The position numbers and the translations under genes are program-made. Under the pieces are notes generated by a model that saw only the letters and a list, made by a program, of their open reading frames with translations, did no database searches and was not told the DNA's origin. From Mariniblastus sp. (GTDB taxonomy: Bacteria > Planctomycetota > Planctomycetia > Pirellulales > Pirellulaceae), in NCBI GenBank assembly GCA_011523945.1, contig WTFU01000064.1, positions 1 to 53,948 on the forward strand: a DNA stretch of 53,948 nucleotides, read 5' to 3'. Of this stretch, positions 8,555 through 18,184 are shown piece by piece. How positions within the stretch are numbered: the first letter of the stretch is position 1; each line of letters starts with the position of its first letter.

Positions 8555-10045
8555 TTAAGCCAGAATCGAATTGACCACGTTTCCATGAACATCTGTCAAC
8601 CGGTAATCCCGACCTTGAAAGCGATAGGTTAACGCCTCATGGTCGATCCCCATCGTATGCAGCAGCGTTGCATTAAGGTCGTGAACGTGCATTGGATCCC
8701 GAGTGATATTGTAGCACCAGTCATCAGTCTCTCCGTAGCGGTATCCCTGTTTCACCCCACCACCGGCCATCCAAATTGAGAAACATCGCGGGTGGTGGTC
8801 GCGTCCGAAGTTACTTTCATTACCGCCTTGCCGATAGACTGTCCTTCCAAACTCTCCACCCCAAATTACTAATGTATCTTCTAACATTCCTCTGGCTTTG
8901 AGATCCACAATCAATGCCGCTGACCCCTGATCAACCTCTTTAGCAATCTTTCGATGCCGCGACGGAAGGCCTGAATGATGATCCCAGCCACGATGATAAA
9001 TTTGAATAAAACGCACACCTTTTTCCGCCAACCTCCGGGCAAGTAAACAATTGGCAGCATGCGTTCCGGGGCGTTTAGCCTCTTCGCCGTACAACTTAAA
9101 TGTAGACTCGGGCTCATCTGAAATATCTGTTAAATCAGGAACGGATGTTTGCATGCGATAGGCCATCTCGTAGGCCGCGACTCGAGTATCAATTTCAGGA
9201 TCGCCGACATGCTGCTTATGCAGTGCATTTAATTGAGCAAGGTCGTCCAGCATTTTCCGCTGCTGAGCAAGTGTTTCTCCCGTCGGATCCTTTAAATACA
9301 AAACCGGATTCCCCTCACTCCTCAACTTCACCCCCTGATGATTGCTGGGCAGGAACGCCGCCCCCCATAAACGAGAATAATTTGGCTGAGCTTGAGGATC
9401 ACTGTTTTTATCAAGCAAAACGACGTAGGCTGGTAGGTTTTCACTTTCCGACCCCAAACCATAACTAGCCCATGCGCCGATTGAGGGACGCCCCGGTTGC
9501 TGATGCCCCGTTTGAAAAAAGGTAATCGCGGGATCATGATTGATCGCCTCGGTGTACATCGAATTGATAATGCAAATATCGTCCGCGATTTTGTGATGGT
9601 GTGGTAGTAAATCACTGATCCACTGACCACTCTTTCCGTGTTGTCGAAACGGAGCAATCGATTGCGCTGCAGGAAACTTGGTCTGCCCGGACGTCATCCC
9701 CGTTAGCCGTTGGCCATTACGAATCGAATCAGGTAAATCCTGCCCGTTTAGCTTACTAAGCGTCGGTTTATAATCAAAAGTATCGATCTGCGATGGTGCT
9801 CCAGACTGGCAAAGGTAGATTACTCGTTTTGCCGTGGGTGGAAAATGGACCGGCCCGGGCTTCCCCGGTCCATATCCAGGGCCGTTCGACATCGCCAATG
9901 ATTTTTGTCGGTCATCCATCGCCGACACAGTCGATCCCGAACGTATCAACGAATAAAACGCCGCCATCCCAATTCCAACTCGCGACGACGCTCCAAGAAA
10001 CTGGCGGCGATTTTGGCGTTGGCAATACTCATCGAATGGATGCAT
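8555..10045 (-). CDS. DUF1501 family exported protein
   Basis: The 496-residue protein starts with a twin-arginine-like leader (RRQFLGASS at about residues 13-21, then a hydrophobic stretch), so it is probably exported folded. The body is typical of DUF1501 (PF07394), which has an alkaline-phosphatase/sulfatase-like fold: YLCQSGAPSQIDTFDYKP near residue 75, FQTGHQQPGRPSIGAWASYGLG, VRFIQIYHRGWDHHSGL, LVIWGGEFGRT and GRDHHPRCFSIWMAGGG. Metal-binding His/Asp residues appear present, but the biochemical activity of the family is not established. It starts 5 bases after the stop of the PSCyt1/DUF1549/DUF1553 gene, the usual pairing in planctomycetes, so the two are almost certainly co-transcribed. 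Confidence 0.9.
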   Translation of the reverse strand: MHPFDEYCQRQNRRQFLGASSRVGIGMAAFYSLIRSGSTVSAMDDRQKSLAMSNGPGYGPGKPGPVHFPPTAKRVIYLCQSGAPSQIDTFDYKPTLSKLNGQDLPDSIRNGQRLTGMTSGQTKFPAAQSIAPFRQHGKSGQWISDLLPHHHKIADDICIINSMYTEAINHDPAITFFQTGHQQPGRPSIGAWASYGLGSESENLPAYVVLLDKNSDPQAQPNYSRLWGAAFLPSNHQGVKLRSEGNPVLYLKDPTGETLAQQRKMLDDLAQLNALHKQHVGDPEIDTRVAAYEMAYRMQTSVPDLTDISDEPESTFKLYGEEAKRPGTHAANCLLARRLAEKGVRFIQIYHRGWDHHSGLPSRHRKIAKEVDQGSAALIVDLKARGMLEDTLVIWGGEFGRTVYRQGGNESNFGRDHHPRCFSIWMAGGGVKQGYRYGETDDWCYNITRDPMHVHDLNATLLHTMGIDHEALTYRFQGRDYRLTDVHGNVVNSILA

Positions 10046-10050
10046 CTGCT

Positions 10051-13000
10051 TTAACCCTTAGTCAAAAACTCACTTAAATTCATTAACACGCGAGCCACCT
10101 GAGTAAGCGCAGCCAGCTCGGCTCGATTCTTCACATCTGCAATTTTAATCCCGCCAACCCCAAGCGTCCGATCAGCAGCGGACGAATCCGCTTCATATTG
10201 CTTGAGACGCCGATCGTAAGTGTCCACGAGAACCTTCAGCTCTGCTTCCGTGGGCTGTCGGGAGGTACAGCATTGAAAACCAAAAGCAATTTTAGACTCA
10301 ACGGTGGTTCGCCCCGAATCGAGCATTCGCTTCCCTAGAAAACGCGCGGCTTCGACAAATTGCGGGTCATGGAGCATCACCAGCGCCTGCAACGGAGTAT
10401 TCGTTGATGATCGTCGAACAACACAATACTCGCGACTCGGTGCATCAAAAGTTGACATGGATGGCGGAGGCACCGTTCGCTTCCAAAAAGTATATAGCGT
10501 CCGTCGAAGCAACTGTTCCGCCTGCGTCTGATGCGGGTAAGGCCGAGAATAACCCGGGCGATTGTTAACTTCCATCCACAACCCCTGAGGATGATAAGGA
10601 TAGACACTCGCCCCACCGATTTTAACATCGAGTAATCCACTGACTGAAAGTGCATTATCTCGAATTTCCTCTGCGTCGAGTCGCACGCGCGGTCCTCTCG
10701 CTAAAAAACGGTTTTCCGGATCCGACTGAAAATCAGCCTCTGTGATTCGGGATGATTGCATGTAAGTTCGCGAAGAAACCATCGTCTTCAAAATTGCTTT
10801 GACATCCCAATTCGTCTCCATGAATTCAACCGCCAGCCAATCCAGCAAATCCGGATGGCTGGGGTACTCACCCTGAGCGCCGAAATCCTCACTCGTCTTC
10901 ACAATTCCGACTCCAAACAACCGTTGCCAATAACGGTTAACGGTAACGCGTGCCGTCAGCGGTTGCTCTGAGGACACCAGCCATTTGGCTAGGCCAAGCC
11001 GATTTTTCGGCCAACCAATGTCCAAGGATCCAAGCGCGGCTGGAACTCCTGGAGAAACAGGACGCTCTTTATCCGGCTTGTCATATTCCCCTCGCTCTAA
11101 AACATAAACAGGTCTGGGCTGCAGCATCTCCTGCATCACCATCGTGGCTGGTACAGTCGAAACTTTTTTAAGCTCGTCACGAACCGCTCTAAGTTGCTTA
11201 ACCAGCTGTCGCGACTCCCTCGAGCCATACTTCATGACTAATAATTCCCTCAGCCGTTTTGTCTGATCAACGGTGCGAGATTCGGGGGAAACAGTCAATA
11301 AATCTTCTAACGGGCCGCCGAGAGGTGCGGTTGCCGAAACGGAAATGCGGAATCTTCCAATTTGATGAGAACCACCAAACCGGTGCAACAGTCTGACCCG
11401 CACGGTCTTTCCCGGTGGTATTGGCGATTCCAAATTATACATCGCCACCCGATTATCGGGGCGAGTGTTTCCATCAACCGCCCAACCCGTGGTATCAATG
11501 CGCCCGTCAATAGACAGATCAATCGTATATCGGTTTTGCTCATAATCGGCACTTGCAGATGCAATCTTTACCGCTTCAAAGGAGTCACCTTCATTCGACT
11601 TCACTTCCACTACAAACTCTGAGAGTACGTAGTTTCCGTTAAAACCACGGCTCGCAGATCCATTGACCAATGCTGGATCAACCATTGCCTCCAACCGAAT
11701 TGCCTCAACAGATTGTCCAGTTGTAAAAACAAATTCGTAATCATCCATGACCGGATTCTTGCCAGTCATTAACACGCTTTGGTCTTCCAGGATTTGGGGA
11801 GTTGCCCCGCCCGCAGAAGTGATATTGTCTGGAGTCGATATCTCCCATTGTGCGACTTGCTTTCGCATGTCCTTTTCCCATTGTTCAATGGGGAAATTTA
11901 AATCAACCAATTTCCCCTCGAAGTCTCTCACCCGCTGCTCTAACTTCTTCTGCGCTTTATTCAGTGGCGAGGCAACCACTAGGTTAGGTGTAAATCCATT
12001 TAGCCCCCGCTCAGGTACATTATTGAAGAAAGCATAAAATCGGTAAAAATCCTTCTGAGAAATGGGATCATATTTATGATCATGGCACCGTGCACAAGTA
12101 AACGTCTGCCCCAACCAGACAGTCGATGCAGTGACAACGCGGTCGATGACATACTCCGTGCGATACTCTTCGTCCACCACTCCGCCCTCAATCGTGATAG
12201 GGTGATTACGGTTAAAACCAGTTGCCAACCGAGTTTGATCCGTCGCTTCCGGCAGTAAATCTCCAGCAATTTGCTCGATCGTAAATTGATCAAATGGCAT
12301 ATTGGTATTAAAAGCGTTGATCACCCAGTCACGCCAAACCCATTGCTTACGCTCGCGATCGTATTGATAGCCACTGGTATCCGCATACCTGGAAGAGTCC
12401 AGCCAAAACCGTGCCATTTGTTCGCCGTAATGCTCGCTTGCAAGCAATCGATCCACAACTTTTCCATAAGCAATTCGGAGAGGCGCAGCGTCATTTTCAA
12501 AGGCTTCAATTTCTGCAACCGATGGCGGTAGACCCGTTAAATCGAAGGTCACTCTCCGGATCAAACTACTTCGATCCGCCAACTCCGATGGCTCGCGATT
12601 CTGCTCCATCAAACGCTTGGCCACGAACGCATCGATCGGATTGAAAACCTGTGATTGATCCCCGATTCTTGGCGTTTCCGGACGACGAGGCGATTGATAC
12701 GACCAATGCTGTTCATAATTGGCTCCCTCCTCAATCCACGCGCGTAAAATCTCAATTTCAGAATCGGAGAGCGAATGTTTCTGGGAGTCAGGGGGAGGCA
12801 TCTTCGTATCCGGATCCGCCGTCGTCACTCTTGCAATCAACTTACTATCGCTAGAATTTTCAAAATCAAAAACACCGAATTCGATCGCCGAGACTCGATC
12901 ATCCAATCGCAAATTCGTTGCCTTGCTTTCCTCGCTGGTCCGATCTGGCCCGTGACACAAATAACAGCGATCCGAAAGGATTGGGCGCACATCGCGATTG

Positions 13001-13089
13001 AATTCAACTGTCCGGTCTTGGGCGCAGCTGAGATAAGGAATTGAAATCCAACAACAAAATATGAGTCCAACGATTTTCAAACTGAGCAT
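10051..13089 (-). CDS. Planctomycete cytochrome C (PSCyt1)/DUF1549/DUF1553 exported protein
   Basis: The protein has 1012 residues from the ATG at 13087-13089, which has GGTGA a few bases upstream and gives a signal peptide (LKIVGLIFCCWISIPYLSCAQ). The open frame continues to a TTG at 13119 that is less likely. Residues about 27-125 are the PSCyt1 domain with a heme-type CYLCH at 42-46. DUF1549 follows (about 145-360; RRVTFDLTGLPPS) and contains a second CARCH motif at 332-336. A beta-rich middle region follows, and DUF1553 forms the C-terminus (RVTVNRYWQRLFG and NTPLQALVMLHDPQF). The role is unknown; an extracytoplasmic redox or polysaccharide-related function has been suspected for the family. 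It sits in one block with three sulfatases and a DUF1501 gene. Confidence 0.92.
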   Translation of the reverse strand: MLSLKIVGLIFCCWISIPYLSCAQDRTVEFNRDVRPILSDRCYLCHGPDRTSEESKATNLRLDDRVSAIEFGVFDFENSSDSKLIARVTTADPDTKMPPPDSQKHSLSDSEIEILRAWIEEGANYEQHWSYQSPRRPETPRIGDQSQVFNPIDAFVAKRLMEQNREPSELADRSSLIRRVTFDLTGLPPSVAEIEAFENDAAPLRIAYGKVVDRLLASEHYGEQMARFWLDSSRYADTSGYQYDRERKQWVWRDWVINAFNTNMPFDQFTIEQIAGDLLPEATDQTRLATGFNRNHPITIEGGVVDEEYRTEYVIDRVVTASTVWLGQTFTCARCHDHKYDPISQKDFYRFYAFFNNVPERGLNGFTPNLVVASPLNKAQKKLEQRVRDFEGKLVDLNFPIEQWEKDMRKQVAQWEISTPDNITSAGGATPQILEDQSVLMTGKNPVMDDYEFVFTTGQSVEAIRLEAMVDPALVNGSASRGFNGNYVLSEFVVEVKSNEGDSFEAVKIASASADYEQNRYTIDLSIDGRIDTTGWAVDGNTRPDNRVAMYNLESPIPPGKTVRVRLLHRFGGSHQIGRFRISVSATAPLGGPLEDLLTVSPESRTVDQTKRLRELLVMKYGSRESRQLVKQLRAVRDELKKVSTVPATMVMQEMLQPRPVYVLERGEYDKPDKERPVSPGVPAALGSLDIGWPKNRLGLAKWLVSSEQPLTARVTVNRYWQRLFGVGIVKTSEDFGAQGEYPSHPDLLDWLAVEFMETNWDVKAILKTMVSSRTYMQSSRITEADFQSDPENRFLARGPRVRLDAEEIRDNALSVSGLLDVKIGGASVYPYHPQGLWMEVNNRPGYSRPYPHQTQAEQLLRRTLYTFWKRTVPPPSMSTFDAPSREYCVVRRSSTNTPLQALVMLHDPQFVEAARFLGKRMLDSGRTTVESKIAFGFQCCTSRQPTEAELKVLVDTYDRRLKQYEADSSAADRTLGVGGIKIADVKNRAELAALTQVARVLMNLSEFLTKG

Positions 13090-13226
13090 TACTTCACCAA
13101 TTACCCGGCCTACGGACAACCAAAAATGCGTGGCGATCTATCCAGAGCAATCCATCGGCTTATCCAGTCAACCGCTCGCCTTGGAGATTAGGATCAACCG
13201 ACGCCAATCAAAGGAATCACAAAATC

Positions 13227-14660
13227 TTATTTTGATCCAAGCTTGCTCGATGCAGACTTTCTTTTCTTTTTCATCTGATTTGCCAAGTCCTCGCGAATCG
13301 CACGGTATTCCGGTCGATCCACAACATTTTCAAACTCTCCTGGATCATTTTTCAAATCGTATAACTCTGTCCCCTTGGCTCCACGAGCCCATTCTGTATA
13401 GCGATAACTGCCATTCCTGAGACTGGCACCTTCACGCGTCGATACAGAAAAAACAGAATCCTTAGTCCATTGATTCGTTTCCACTTCTTCAAGAATTGGT
13501 CTCATATCCTGTCCTTGAATGTATTCGGGCGGAGTTAAACTACAAAGAGAGCTAACGGTTGGGTACAGATCAATTAATTCACACATGTGTTTGGTTGATT
13601 TCCCATGCATCTTGCCCAACCAAGGTGCGCTCAAAATAAATGGGACCCTCGTAGTCTCTTCAAACAAATGCTGTTTTTGCCATTTATGATGTTCCCCCAG
13701 GTGATATCCATGATCACTGGTAAACACAACGATTGTCTTTTTCTTTAGCCCCAATTCATCGATCGCATCAAGAAGACGTCCCACTTGAGAATCCATATGG
13801 CTCACGCATCCATAGTATGCGCTCAAGATACCTGGCATTTGTTCCGCCGTAATTTTCAGTGACTCATTTGTTTTGTAGGCCTTTGTCGCTTGCCCGACAT
13901 CATCAAGATCATTCGAGGGCACCTGGGGTAGCACGATCTCCTGTTCAGGGTACATCCTGAAATATTCCGAGGGCGCCACCAACGGCACATGAGGACGCAC
14001 AAAACCACAGGCGATAAAAAACGGCTTGTCCCTATGCGTCTTCATCAATTCAATCGTCTTGGTTGCCGCCAAACCATCGGCCATTGCCAGGTCGCCATCG
14101 GTTGCCTCCACCCGTTGAAATGTCTGACTACTTTGCCACCCCGGCGAATGTTGAATTTTTTTACCAGGTAAGTTCTGTTCACCACATCGAATATTGTAGG
14201 TCTCACCCCATGATTCCGGGTCGTCGGCTATTGCCGTCCCATCAATCACTTCCTGCGGAATTCCCATATGAAAGATTTTGCCAACCCGGGCGACATAGTA
14301 GCCGTTATTCAAGAACAACTGAGAAAGGGTAACTGCATCGGGACGATACTTGCGAAAGATCGTTGTGTTTTTCAAATCACCGGTGCTGTAAGGATACAAG
14401 CCATTCATCATAGAAGAGCGTGAAGCGCCACAAACCGGGAACTGACAATACATTCGATGAAAACTAACTCCACGGCGTGCAAGTCGATCCAAATTAGGTG
14501 TCTTGCAATGACGATGCCCAAATCCACTGAGCGCCGTATTTAAGTCGTCCGACATTATCAAGAGGACGTTAGGTCGAACCGGGGATTCATCTGCGATTAG
14601 CTCAATAGGGAACGCTGAAAACCAAAACAGACTTAAAAATATTATTCCGCGACACACCAT
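13227..14660 (-). CDS. Sulfatase, iduronate-2-sulfatase-like
   Basis: This is a 477-residue exported sulfatase with an N-terminal signal (IIFLSLFWFSAFPIELIADE). Metal site residues are in LLIMSDDLN (residues 38-39). The formylglycine motif is CGASR at 77-81, within PVCGASRSSMMNG, the pattern of iduronate-2-sulfatase-type enzymes. FVRPHVPLVAPSEY and VFTSDHGYHLGEHHKWQKQH supply the further catalytic His/Asp/Lys residues. It probably removes sulfate esters from uronic-acid-containing polysaccharides; the true substrate is unknown. It lies 121 bases downstream of another sulfatase and 137 bases upstream of the PSCyt1 gene on the same strand. The activating formylglycine-generating enzyme is not in the window. 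Confidence 0.93.
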   Translation of the reverse strand: MVCRGIIFLSLFWFSAFPIELIADESPVRPNVLLIMSDDLNTALSGFGHRHCKTPNLDRLARRGVSFHRMYCQFPVCGASRSSMMNGLYPYSTGDLKNTTIFRKYRPDAVTLSQLFLNNGYYVARVGKIFHMGIPQEVIDGTAIADDPESWGETYNIRCGEQNLPGKKIQHSPGWQSSQTFQRVEATDGDLAMADGLAATKTIELMKTHRDKPFFIACGFVRPHVPLVAPSEYFRMYPEQEIVLPQVPSNDLDDVGQATKAYKTNESLKITAEQMPGILSAYYGCVSHMDSQVGRLLDAIDELGLKKKTIVVFTSDHGYHLGEHHKWQKQHLFEETTRVPFILSAPWLGKMHGKSTKHMCELIDLYPTVSSLCSLTPPEYIQGQDMRPILEEVETNQWTKDSVFSVSTREGASLRNGSYRYTEWARGAKGTELYDLKNDPGEFENVVDRPEYRAIREDLANQMKKKRKSASSKLGSK

Positions 14661-14781
14661 AACCTTACCTTTTGTAATTTGGTTTCAAATTTTAGGTCTA
14701 ACCATTCCTTCGTTAGCGATTTAATTTGACCTTTAAACGCCAAGCCCTTTACCTTAATTGCAGAGCTGAATGCCCTTTAAG

Positions 14782-16266
14782 CTAACTCCCGGATTCCTTC
14801 TGCGTCTCCCCTGATTGCGAACGCTTTGATTTCCAGAGATTGATATTGTCGACATCGTTGTCTGACGCCGCACCGGGGACGCTTCTCCCGGATTCTACAT
14901 CGCGCGTTAATTTCTCCAGCAATTGTTTCGCGATATCCGGTTGCAGCCGGTAAAGATTCTCTTGCTCCTGGGGATCTTTCGCTAAATTATAAAGCTGCGC
15001 CTCTTCTGAATCTGCCGACATCTCTTTTTCCTTAGGTGAACTCCAGCCACCCGACCCCCTAGCCAGCAACAATTTCCAGTCGCCTGAACGATAGGCAAAA
15101 TGTCCGGATACTGAATGGTGAACTACACCAAAACGCTTGGAGCTAATTTGCTTTCCAAATAAAGCTGGCAGGAAACTGACGCTATCTTCACAGCTCCCCG
15201 GCGGAACCTCTACTCCCAAAACATCAACCGACGTTCGAAAAAAATCGGTCAAACAAATCAACTGAGAACAAAGGGAGCCAGGGGTAATCTTCCCAGGCCA
15301 GCGGACAATGAAAGGAACTCGGTGACCACCGTCCCAAATATCCGCCTTTGACCCACGCATTTCACCACTCACCCAGTGCCCTTGATCAGCCAATCCCTTT
15401 ATATCAGCTGCTTTGGAGCAGCCATTGTCACTGGTAAATATCACAAGTGTGTTTTCGCTGAAACCTTGAGACTCAAGCGCTTTCGAAATTTCCCCAACGG
15501 CATGATCCGTCTGCATGACGAAGTCTCCATATTTCCCGAGTCCGCTCCTGCCAACCCAACGGCCCGTTGGAACGATTGGTGTGTGAGGCGAACCCAGCGG
15601 CACATAAAGAAAAAACGGCTTGTCCTTTCCTTTCCGCGAATTAATATAGTCGACACTTTTCTCTGTCACTCTCGGAAGGAAATTTTCAACAGGATCGTGC
15701 TCAATCACCTCGCCGTTTGCAATGATTGCCTCCATACTTCGGGCATGGTGAATCCCATGAAAATAATCAAACCCTCGATGAATTGGACCATCAGGAATCA
15801 ACGCTCCCACCGGTGGCGTCGCCTTCCCCTTGGCCTTTAGCGGTTTACCCGTTTGAGGATCAAGATACTCAAAATTTAAATGCCACTTTCCAATAATGGC
15901 GGTATCGTACCCCTGATCGCGATAAAACCCGGCAACCGTCGGTCGATCCTCTGCAATCAGACATGGCGAAAACCCTTGAACGACTCCTTTCTGCAACTTA
16001 GTTCTCCAACTGTAACGACCCGTCAAAAGACCGTAACGGGTTGGAGTGCAAACGGAGGATCCGGAATGCGCGTCAGTAAAAATCATACCCTCGGAGGCCA
16101 ACCGATCGACGTGCGGTGTTTTTATCTTTCCGTGCTCAGGATTCAAGCATTGAACATCCCCGTACCCCAGATCATCACAAATAATAAAAACAACATTGGG
16201 CTGTTCCAGTGCGATGGCCGGGATAGCGAAACAAAACAAAGCAATCGTGGCAAAAGCAATTTTCAT
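14782..16266 (-). CDS. Arylsulfatase-family sulfatase
   Basis: The protein has 494 residues from the ATG at 16264-16266. That start is fixed by a 4-base ATGA overlap with the stop of the upstream sulfatase and gives a clean signal peptide (MKIAFATIALFCFAIPAIAL); a TTG at 16305 is discarded. The first metal ligands are in VVFIICDDLGYGD (residues 31-32) and the formylglycine motif is CTPTR at 73-77. GKWHLNFEYL, SPHTPIVPTG and FTSDNGCS provide the expected conserved Lys/His and Asp-Asn residues. It is predicted to hydrolyse sulfate esters outside the cytoplasm. The overlap implies translational coupling and a shared substrate pathway with the upstream sulfatase. Confidence 0.93.
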   Translation of the reverse strand: MKIAFATIALFCFAIPAIALEQPNVVFIICDDLGYGDVQCLNPEHGKIKTPHVDRLASEGMIFTDAHSGSSVCTPTRYGLLTGRYSWRTKLQKGVVQGFSPCLIAEDRPTVAGFYRDQGYDTAIIGKWHLNFEYLDPQTGKPLKAKGKATPPVGALIPDGPIHRGFDYFHGIHHARSMEAIIANGEVIEHDPVENFLPRVTEKSVDYINSRKGKDKPFFLYVPLGSPHTPIVPTGRWVGRSGLGKYGDFVMQTDHAVGEISKALESQGFSENTLVIFTSDNGCSKAADIKGLADQGHWVSGEMRGSKADIWDGGHRVPFIVRWPGKITPGSLCSQLICLTDFFRTSVDVLGVEVPPGSCEDSVSFLPALFGKQISSKRFGVVHHSVSGHFAYRSGDWKLLLARGSGGWSSPKEKEMSADSEEAQLYNLAKDPQEQENLYRLQPDIAKQLLEKLTRDVESGRSVPGAASDNDVDNINLWKSKRSQSGETQKESGS

Positions 16267-17792
16267 TTGGCAGATTCCTTCTCTTGGATTGGCGTTTGAT
16301 CCCAAAGGCGATACGGATCATCCAGCCTCACCATTTCCTGATAAAGCAGCGACTCCATCTCTTCTCTCTTCTCCGCATATCTTGGATCGTCGGCCAAGTT
16401 TACCTGCCCTTCAGCAGGAGTATTTCCTGTCAATTTGATAACATCTGAGTGATGATGCTGCTCAATAAATTCCTCTGGATTGTCTTTTAGATTGAACAGT
16501 TGTGTCTCGCGAACTTCTCCATCAAGAACATCATATTTAATCAACTTCCAGTCGCCTTTGCGGACAGACCTCATCCCCGGTTTGGTTCCACCACAATAAA
16601 CACCAAACAGAACATCCCGAACAATTTCTTGCCGCCCTTCAAGGACAGGTTTAAAACTTTTGCCTTCATTTGTTACTGGGTAAGTCGTTCCCGTAAGGTC
16701 GCACATCGTCGCAAGGACATCCAACAAATAGATATTCCCCTCCTTTCGTGTGCCGGCTTTGATTCCAGGGCCCTTTACGATCATTGGCACTCGCCAGGTA
16801 TGCTCGTAAAGATTCTGCTTCCCCTGAAGGCCATGTCGCCCAATCGCCATCCCGTGATCTGATGTGTAAAAAATGTAAGTGTTATCGAGCTCGCCCATTG
16901 CCTCAAGTTTACTGAGCACGCGACCGATCTGGGTGTCGATATTTTCGCTACACGCAAACTCTCGACCAATCTCATTCCGGATCGTTTGTTCGTCACGATG
17001 TTTCCAAACCCCGGAGACATTCACCTCATCTCGAAGCCCCGGATGGCCGTGATGAAATGGATGTGCTGGTAAATAATTTGTTGGCAACTGTGGTTGCAGC
17101 GGATGGGCTGGAGGCAACGACCTCGAGTCCTTATGATTTACCGCTCCGTATTTCGAAAGCAGCTCAGGCTTTCCATCACGCGTGTCATGAGGGTGTGAAA
17201 AGCCAAAGTAAATCAGAAACGGGTCCTTCGCTGTTGCTGCCTCACGTTGATCGAGATACTTCAGCACCTGTTCCGCGTGCCAGGCGCTACCTGATTCGTC
17301 AGCCCCCCCGCGCTTGGTACTGTCGTTCCGGATTTTAAACTTTGCGTTTGCCGCCTCGAAGCTATTCCCTTTTTTGCATGTCCGAACAGTTTCGTAACCC
17401 GCCCGATTAAACGCCGCAGCCATGGAAGTATTGGCCAACTCAGGCGCTGTCAATTTCTCAGTCACTGCCCCCGTACCCTTGCGGCGTCGATTACGAGGCA
17501 AATGCCAAACCGTTCGCCCCGACATCACCATATGTCGCGACGGAGTACAAACGGCACCTGACCACGAGCCCATGTGATACGCCCGATCAAACACCATCCC
17601 TTCACGGGCAATTTTGTCAATTACCGGCGTGTCGAGTTTTGATTCTGGATTGTAAATTTTCAAGTCAAATGGAGATTGATCATCCACAATAATAAATAAC
17701 AAATTTGGACGCTCATCCGCCAGCAAACAAGTTGGCAAGGCAATACTCAACAGCATCGCGACCAAAACTAACTTCTTAAACAACAATGTCAT
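16263..17792 (-). CDS. Sulfatase (first gene of the sulfatase block)
   Basis: The 509-residue exported sulfatase has a signal peptide (LVLVAMLLSIALPTCLLADE). Metal ligands are in LLFIIVDDQSP (37-38). The formylglycine motif CTPSR is at 82-86 (AVCTPSRHMVMSG). FSHPHDTRDG replaces the usual SPHTPF block, and YTSDHGMAIGRHGLQGKQNLYEHTWRVP carries the later catalytic Asp-His. Its stop overlaps the start of the next sulfatase, so it heads the cluster; the roughly 390-base region upstream should hold the promoter. The substrate is unknown. Confidence 0.93.
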   Translation of the reverse strand: MTLLFKKLVLVAMLLSIALPTCLLADERPNLLFIIVDDQSPFDLKIYNPESKLDTPVIDKIAREGMVFDRAYHMGSWSGAVCTPSRHMVMSGRTVWHLPRNRRRKGTGAVTEKLTAPELANTSMAAAFNRAGYETVRTCKKGNSFEAANAKFKIRNDSTKRGGADESGSAWHAEQVLKYLDQREAATAKDPFLIYFGFSHPHDTRDGKPELLSKYGAVNHKDSRSLPPAHPLQPQLPTNYLPAHPFHHGHPGLRDEVNVSGVWKHRDEQTIRNEIGREFACSENIDTQIGRVLSKLEAMGELDNTYIFYTSDHGMAIGRHGLQGKQNLYEHTWRVPMIVKGPGIKAGTRKEGNIYLLDVLATMCDLTGTTYPVTNEGKSFKPVLEGRQEIVRDVLFGVYCGGTKPGMRSVRKGDWKLIKYDVLDGEVRETQLFNLKDNPEEFIEQHHHSDVIKLTGNTPAEGQVNLADDPRYAEKREEMESLLYQEMVRLDDPYRLWDQTPIQEKESAK

Positions 17793-18184
17793 CCAGCTAC
17801 CTTTTTACCTTCAAAGATTGGATCGCAAATCGGATTTGAATCCTAGAAAACCAAGCGGACTTAGCCATTCCAGCGATACTCTAATTTAGTCAAATTTGAT
17901 GATAACACTCTGGTGAAACAAAGGCGAACAAAAAGCAAATCTAATTCTGTTTTTGCAAAAGTCCGTTTGCTGCAATCAGTAAACCACCTGTCAAAAGAAC
18001 CATTCGGAATCCTCGCACCAGAATCTATCGAAATGACTCGACAACGAAGTCGCTCGATCACCCGACAATCAAATACCATTCGCTAACAACTGCTAGCGAG
18101 CACTTGATGTTGCCTCAGGCCCCTCCAATCTTTTAAAACACCGAGAACGCCTAGTGCCAGTCTCAATCAAGCGTCTTACGCCTT
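17793..18184. other. Divergent intergenic region between sulfatase block and glycosyltransferase pair
   Basis: This stretch of 392 bases must contain promoters for both the minus-strand sulfatase block and the plus-strand glycosyltransferase pair. A minus-strand frame of 72 codons inside it shows no recognisable domain, and I see no clear promoter consensus, operator repeat or terminator. Confidence 0.5.
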
